In this document: in pieces, positions 61,127 through 64,000 of the stretch
How the letters are laid out: the number at the start of each line of letters is the position of its first letter
Numbering within the stretch: the stretch's first letter is position 1
Assembly: GCA_021816725.1 (NCBI GenBank)
Contig: JAKAXD010000006.1
Location: 1 to 64,000 of the forward strand
Length of the DNA stretch: 64,000 bases
Direction: 5' to 3'
Origin: Thermoplasmata archaeon
GTDB taxonomy: Archaea > Thermoplasmatota > Thermoplasmata > Thermoplasmatales > GCA-001856825
Program-made: the position numbers and the translations under genes
Notes under the pieces: generated by a model
Database searches by the model: none
Seen by the model: only the letters and a program-made list of their open reading frames with translations
Told to the model about the DNA's origin: nothing

Positions 61127-61759
61127 TCAAGCTGTACCTATTTTATGGTGGATAAATCTGATATATAACATTATTGTCAACGCTATTTCTGGGATGATAG
61201 TTATAAATGCATAAGAACTTTTGATATACTCTACGTATATTGATGAAGAGAATAACATCTGGACCAAGAAGGCAGAAATGAAATACAGCAAACCTCTGTT
61301 CCTGGAAACACCAATGGAGAGGACTGTACTGGAGACCACGTTTGTGAAGAAAGCGAAGAACGCAACAAGGGCAATGAAAAAGTAATTCAAATATGACGAG
61401 CTAGTGACTATGGCAACTGCAAAAGAAACTGGGAAGGAGAATGCGCCGCCAAGGGACGTTGAGAGTTGGATGAGATCCTTCCTGATTCTGTATTTTCCAG
61501 TAATTATCGCCAGCTGCTCACCTGCCGATAGGAGTGGAAGAAAGAGCATTATTGAAATGAACATGAGGTCGATATATTGATCCAAAGCGAAGAATGAATA
61601 AAGAAACATAACAATGTATACTATACCAAGTAGCACTCCAAACAGGAGGAACCGTGCGAAGAGAGATTCATCTACTATCTTGTCTATCCTGTTCCAGTTC
61701 AGGTAAAAGAGGGGAGTGAAAATAGCCAAAGGAATGAGAATGGCAGGATAGAAATTCAT
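61127..61759 (-). CDS. Six-helix membrane protein, unknown function
   Basis: 210 aa with about six helices (FLLFGVLLGIVYIVMFLYSFF as an example) and short loops. No motif recognised. First gene of the operon that continues with the exported TGase-like protein, so a structural or assembly partner for it is possible. Starts ATG. Confidence 0.65.
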   Translation of the reverse strand: MNFYPAILIPLAIFTPLFYLNWNRIDKIVDESLFARFLLFGVLLGIVYIVMFLYSFFALDQYIDLMFISIMLFLPLLSAGEQLAIITGKYRIRKDLIQLSTSLGGAFSFPVSFAVAIVTSSSYLNYFFIALVAFFAFFTNVVSSTVLSIGVSRNRGLLYFISAFLVQMLFSSSIYVEYIKSSYAFITIIPEIALTIMLYIRFIHHKIGTA

Positions 61760-61803
61760 TCTTTAAGGTGATAAGATAAATAGTAATTATAATTTCTGAC
61801 TTA

Positions 61804-62139
61804 GTGAAGATGGCCATAGCAGTCAGGAAGGACCTCGATATGGGCAAGGGCAAGATTGCAGCACAGGTGGCTCATGCCGCTGTGGAATGCTCAATGAACA
61901 ATTCTGAAAAGAGGAACAAGTGGATCTCCGAAGGGCAGAAGAAAATAGTCGTCTGGGTAAAGGACGAGGCGCAACTGCAGGAATTGATCAGGAAGGCAAG
62001 GTCTACAGGCATAAACTGCTGCCCGATCAGGGATGCAGGACTCACTCAGCTAGAGCCTGATACCCTCACATGTTCAGGTTTTGGACCTGACGAGGACTCC
62101 GTTATAGATTCCATTACGGGCAGCTTCAAGCTCGTTTGA
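61804..62139 (+). CDS. pth2: Peptidyl-tRNA hydrolase (Pth2)
   Basis: 111 aa, archaeal/eukaryotic type. AVRKDLDMGKGKIAAQVAHAAV near the start and GLTQLEPDTLTCSGFGPD near the end are diagnostic. It recycles peptidyl-tRNA dropped from ribosomes. GTG start (61804). Confidence 0.96.
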   Translation: MKMAIAVRKDLDMGKGKIAAQVAHAAVECSMNNSEKRNKWISEGQKKIVVWVKDEAQLQELIRKARSTGINCCPIRDAGLTQLEPDTLTCSGFGPDEDSVIDSITGSFKLV

Positions 62140-62189
62140 TTATTCAACGATATCAGACAGATTTATATCAGCTATCTGACTGGCTGCTT

Positions 62190-62573
62190 ATGGTAAACCA
62201 GCCGTATGGGACAGGCCAGGATCAGATTCCATTTGATGTGCCAGAGAAATCAACGATTAAGGATATGCTGACTATATCGTGGGTCTTGGCATTGATTGTA
62301 GGCATCATCCTTCTTATAACAGGAATCTTTTCATTTGGGATAACTGCCATTTTCGGTGTTATCGACATCGTTGTATTTTATGAGTGCAGGGAGATCATCA
62401 GGCTTACCGATAGACGGCAATTATCTGCAGCCAAGGAGAAAACGCTGATTTGGATGATAGTAGGATTGATATTCGGTTTTATCATAGTAGGAATATTCAT
62501 GCTGATAGCTTACATAAAATTCGATGACCTGATGAGGGCCTACCAGAATATGACCAAGCAGCCTAATCAGTAA
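62190..62573 (+). CDS. Small membrane protein, unknown function
   Basis: 127 aa from ATG 62190, with three hydrophobic segments (LTISWVLALIVGIILLITGIF; AIFGVIDIVVFY; a last one near the C-terminus) and a Pro/Gln-rich end. A TTG at 62136 overlapping the pth2 stop would lengthen it by 18 residues, but a TATA-like ATTTATATC ends about 24 bp before the ATG and supports the shorter form. No family assigned. Confidence 0.65.
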   Translation: MVNQPYGTGQDQIPFDVPEKSTIKDMLTISWVLALIVGIILLITGIFSFGITAIFGVIDIVVFYECREIIRLTDRRQLSAAKEKTLIWMIVGLIFGFIIVGIFMLIAYIKFDDLMRAYQNMTKQPNQ

Positions 62574-63335
62574 CTACTCGAGCCAGTCAGTACCAACTGA
62601 TCTGAAGCCAACCTTTGGAATATAGAAGTTATTTCTCTTGTGCGCGTTGCTCTTTACTAGAGCATAGATCCTCCTTACCTCCTGAATGTTGCATCCAGCC
62701 ACCTTGCATTGTTCAGGTACCTTCAGATACTCAAGACATTCAAGGATCCTGTCAAGCTTTTCGTAAGAAATTCCCAGTTCGCCCTCATCAGTCTGACCTT
62801 CCCACAGGTCAGCACTGGGAGGCTTTTTAAGCAACCATTCAGGGAAGTTATACTTCCTGGCTATCGCATATATCTGGGTTTTGTATAGGTCTCCCAAGAT
62901 TTGAAAATCTGATCCTCCGTCCCCGAACTTTGTGAAATATCCTGTAAGAAGCTCACTCTTATTGGATGTCCCTGCGACCAGTCCTTTATATTCGTTGGCC
63001 TTATAATATAGGAAAACCATCCTCAACCTTGACTTAACGTTACCTAGCAGTTTATTATCATTAGTCACGTTTTTGAAGGGTGCCAATGAGCCACTGAGAT
63101 CTATAGTCTCATATGGCAAATCCAAGAACTCTGAAACCCTTTTGACATCTTTGTCTTCCCTTCCGAAAGGAAGAGAGTAGAGGTGAATCTTCTTTTTGTT
63201 GATGTTCCTTCTTAGAATATAAGCCACCATTGTGGAGTCAATTCCTCCTGAAACTCCGACGACCACGTCTTTCTTCCCAATAAACTCCTTCGTGAAAACG
63301 TCAAGAACTTCAGTCGCTCCCTCAAGAAGATCCAT
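62574..63335 (-). CDS. nadE: NAD synthetase (ammonia-dependent)
   Basis: 253 aa. P-loop VGVSGGIDSTMVAYI, then the AGTSNKSELLTGYFTKFGDGGSDFQ substrate-binding loop and LPDLWEGQ-like KPPSADLWEGQTDEGELG. No glutaminase domain, so it uses ammonia. It makes NAD from deamido-NAD in the last step of NAD synthesis. ATG start, diverging from tRNA-Ser. Confidence 0.96.
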   Translation of the reverse strand: MDLLEGATEVLDVFTKEFIGKKDVVVGVSGGIDSTMVAYILRRNINKKKIHLYSLPFGREDKDVKRVSEFLDLPYETIDLSGSLAPFKNVTNDNKLLGNVKSRLRMVFLYYKANEYKGLVAGTSNKSELLTGYFTKFGDGGSDFQILGDLYKTQIYAIARKYNFPEWLLKKPPSADLWEGQTDEGELGISYEKLDRILECLEYLKVPEQCKVAGCNIQEVRRIYALVKSNAHKRNNFYIPKVGFRSVGTDWLE

Positions 63336-63353
63336 CGTGATTGGAAACGTGGA

Positions 63354-63365
63354 AATAATAATAAA
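63354..63365 (+). promoter_or_regulatory. TATA-like box before tRNA-Ser
   Basis: AATAATAATAAA ends about 26 bp before the first tRNA base (63391), a usual spacing for archaeal tRNA promoters. Confidence 0.45.
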
Positions 63366-63390
63366 CCTTGTGTATTTGTGGTTGAGTAAA

Positions 63391-63487
63391 GCCGGGGTGG
63401 CCCAGACCGGTAAGGCGCAAGCCTGGAAAAAATTTACGGAAAGCTTGTTCTCGCAAGAGATCGGGAGTTCAAATCTCCCCCCCGGCG
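63391..63487 (+). tRNA. tRNA-Ser (GGA) with a short intron
   Basis: Acceptor GCCGGGG/CCCCGGC with discriminator G, D arm, anticodon stem CAAGC/GCTTG, long variable arm (TTCTCGCAAGAGAT) and T arm GGGAG-TTCAAAT-CTCCC. The anticodon loop is 20 nt (63423-63442) instead of 7: CTGGAA reads C32-U33-GGA-A37, so a 13-nt intron at 63429-63441 sits at the canonical 37/38 position. A G73 and a long variable arm support Ser over Leu (A73). CCA is not encoded. Confidence 0.88.
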
Positions 63488-63560
63488 CTTACTGATATTC
63501 TAGCTCATATTCTTGCGATGAAAACAAAATATAAACACTCCCTGCGGCTCTATCAATGGA

Positions 63561-64000
63561 GTGGATGAAATTTTGAAGAAGTGCATCGTCGCAGGTGTCT
63601 TGATAATAAATAGGGAAGGGGACAAGGTACTACTCGTCAAGCACAGGAAACTTGGGGTATGGATATATCCCGGCGGTCACTTAGAGGATGGAGAGAATCC
63701 GCTAGAGTGTGCAATCAGAGAATCGAAGGAGGAAACCAGTTCGACCTTCAAAATATTATCTGCTGATGAATTCTCCATATCAGAAGAAGGAGCGAAAAGT
63801 CTCCCCCAACCTCTCATAATAATGGATGAAATCGTACCTTACTCCAACGGGCCGCACGAACACTTCGATCTGATTTACATTGGTATGGCTGAGAACATGG
63901 AATTTCGGTCGAATGATGAGTCATCGGACTGCAGATGGTTCAACCAAGGTGAGATTGATAGCCTGGAGACCTTCGACAACGTAAAAAAAATAATTGGAAA
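63561..64000 (+). CDS. Nudix hydrolase, 3' truncated by window edge
   Basis: GTG at 63561 (an in-frame TTG at 63573 is the alternative), open to the window end, about 146 codons visible. A Nudix box is seen in GGHLEDGENPLECAIRESKEE (Gx5Ex7REx2EE), with Ser in place of the usual hydrophobic residue after RE and no Gly after EE. It hydrolyses a nucleoside diphosphate linked to another group; substrate unknown. Confidence 0.85.
   Translation, partial: MDEILKKCIVAGVLIINREGDKVLLVKHRKLGVWIYPGGHLEDGENPLECAIRESKEETSSTFKILSADEFSISEEGAKSLPQPLIIMDEIVPYSNGPHEHFDLIYIGMAENMEFRSNDESSDCRWFNQGEIDSLETFDNVKKIIG

Noticed and set aside
1-64000. CRISPR arrays, insertion sequences, prophage
   Set aside because: No regularly spaced repeats, transposase or phage structural motifs were seen on reading the window.

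Overview
This window reads as a chromosomal segment of a Thermoplasmatales-like archaeon (phylum Thermoplasmatota). The main pointers are a bacterial-HU-type chromatin protein of the HTa kind (41850-42119), a complete archaeal L7Ae-S28e-L24e-Ndk-aIF5B-EF1beta translation cluster, TiaS, transcription factor S, the archaeal primase large subunit, an archaeal SRP (7S) RNA with the helix-8 motif, an intron-bearing tRNA-Ser, many TTG/GTG starts, and TATA boxes about 25-30 nt before ATG codons that imply leaderless mRNAs. No CRISPR array, insertion sequence or integrase was found. The first gene (glycosyltransferase) and the last gene (Nudix hydrolase) run off the window.

Layout. 1-5.8 kb: truncated glycosyltransferase, Cys/Met PLP enzyme, a small membrane protein, and an 832-aa winged-helix/STAND-ATPase/TPR regulator flanked by palindromes. 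6-16.8 kb: a metabolic island holding a D-2-hydroxyacid dehydrogenase overlapping a benzoylformate-decarboxylase-like TPP enzyme, an aldehyde:ferredoxin oxidoreductase, an MFS transporter, an FGGY kinase next to a sphingosine-1-phosphate-lyase-like PLP enzyme, and a secreted phosphoesterase. 17-24 kb: HAD phosphatase, SCP2 protein, M20 peptidase, tRNA-Cys overlapping a bacterial-type tRNA-guanine transglycosylase, CBS protein, DUF72, ArgS. 24-33 kb: a giant surface protein, a CDF transporter and the translation operon. 33-41 kb: QueF, a strongly structured non-coding stretch, and a threonine/one-carbon operon (kbl-ftcD-fhs-ilvA with divergent tdh). 41-46 kb: HTa, a compact three-gene operon ending in a HerA/TraG-like ATPase with a nuclease-fold tail, then queD-queC. 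46-51 kb: TFS and the trm5-uppS-tiaS-AK6-archaetidyl transferase operon. 51-64 kb: PriL-PepQ, HD phosphohydrolase, SRP RNA, ABC exporter with an Lrp regulator, Rpe and TPR protein, a TGase/DUF2240 operon, Pth2, NadE and tRNA-Ser.

The most interesting thread is tRNA 7-deazaguanine chemistry. QueD, QueC, a QueF with an intact NADPH motif and a TGT with bacterial rather than archaeosine architecture all sit in one window, which suggests preQ1 insertion (a queuosine-type pathway) in an archaeon. Other leads are the uncharacterised 49-aa/185-aa/ATPase-nuclease operon, the two competing hairpins between queF and ilvA, a Trm5 gene with no canonical start codon, and a hydroxyacid-to-ketoacid-to-aldehyde-to-acid oxidation module.
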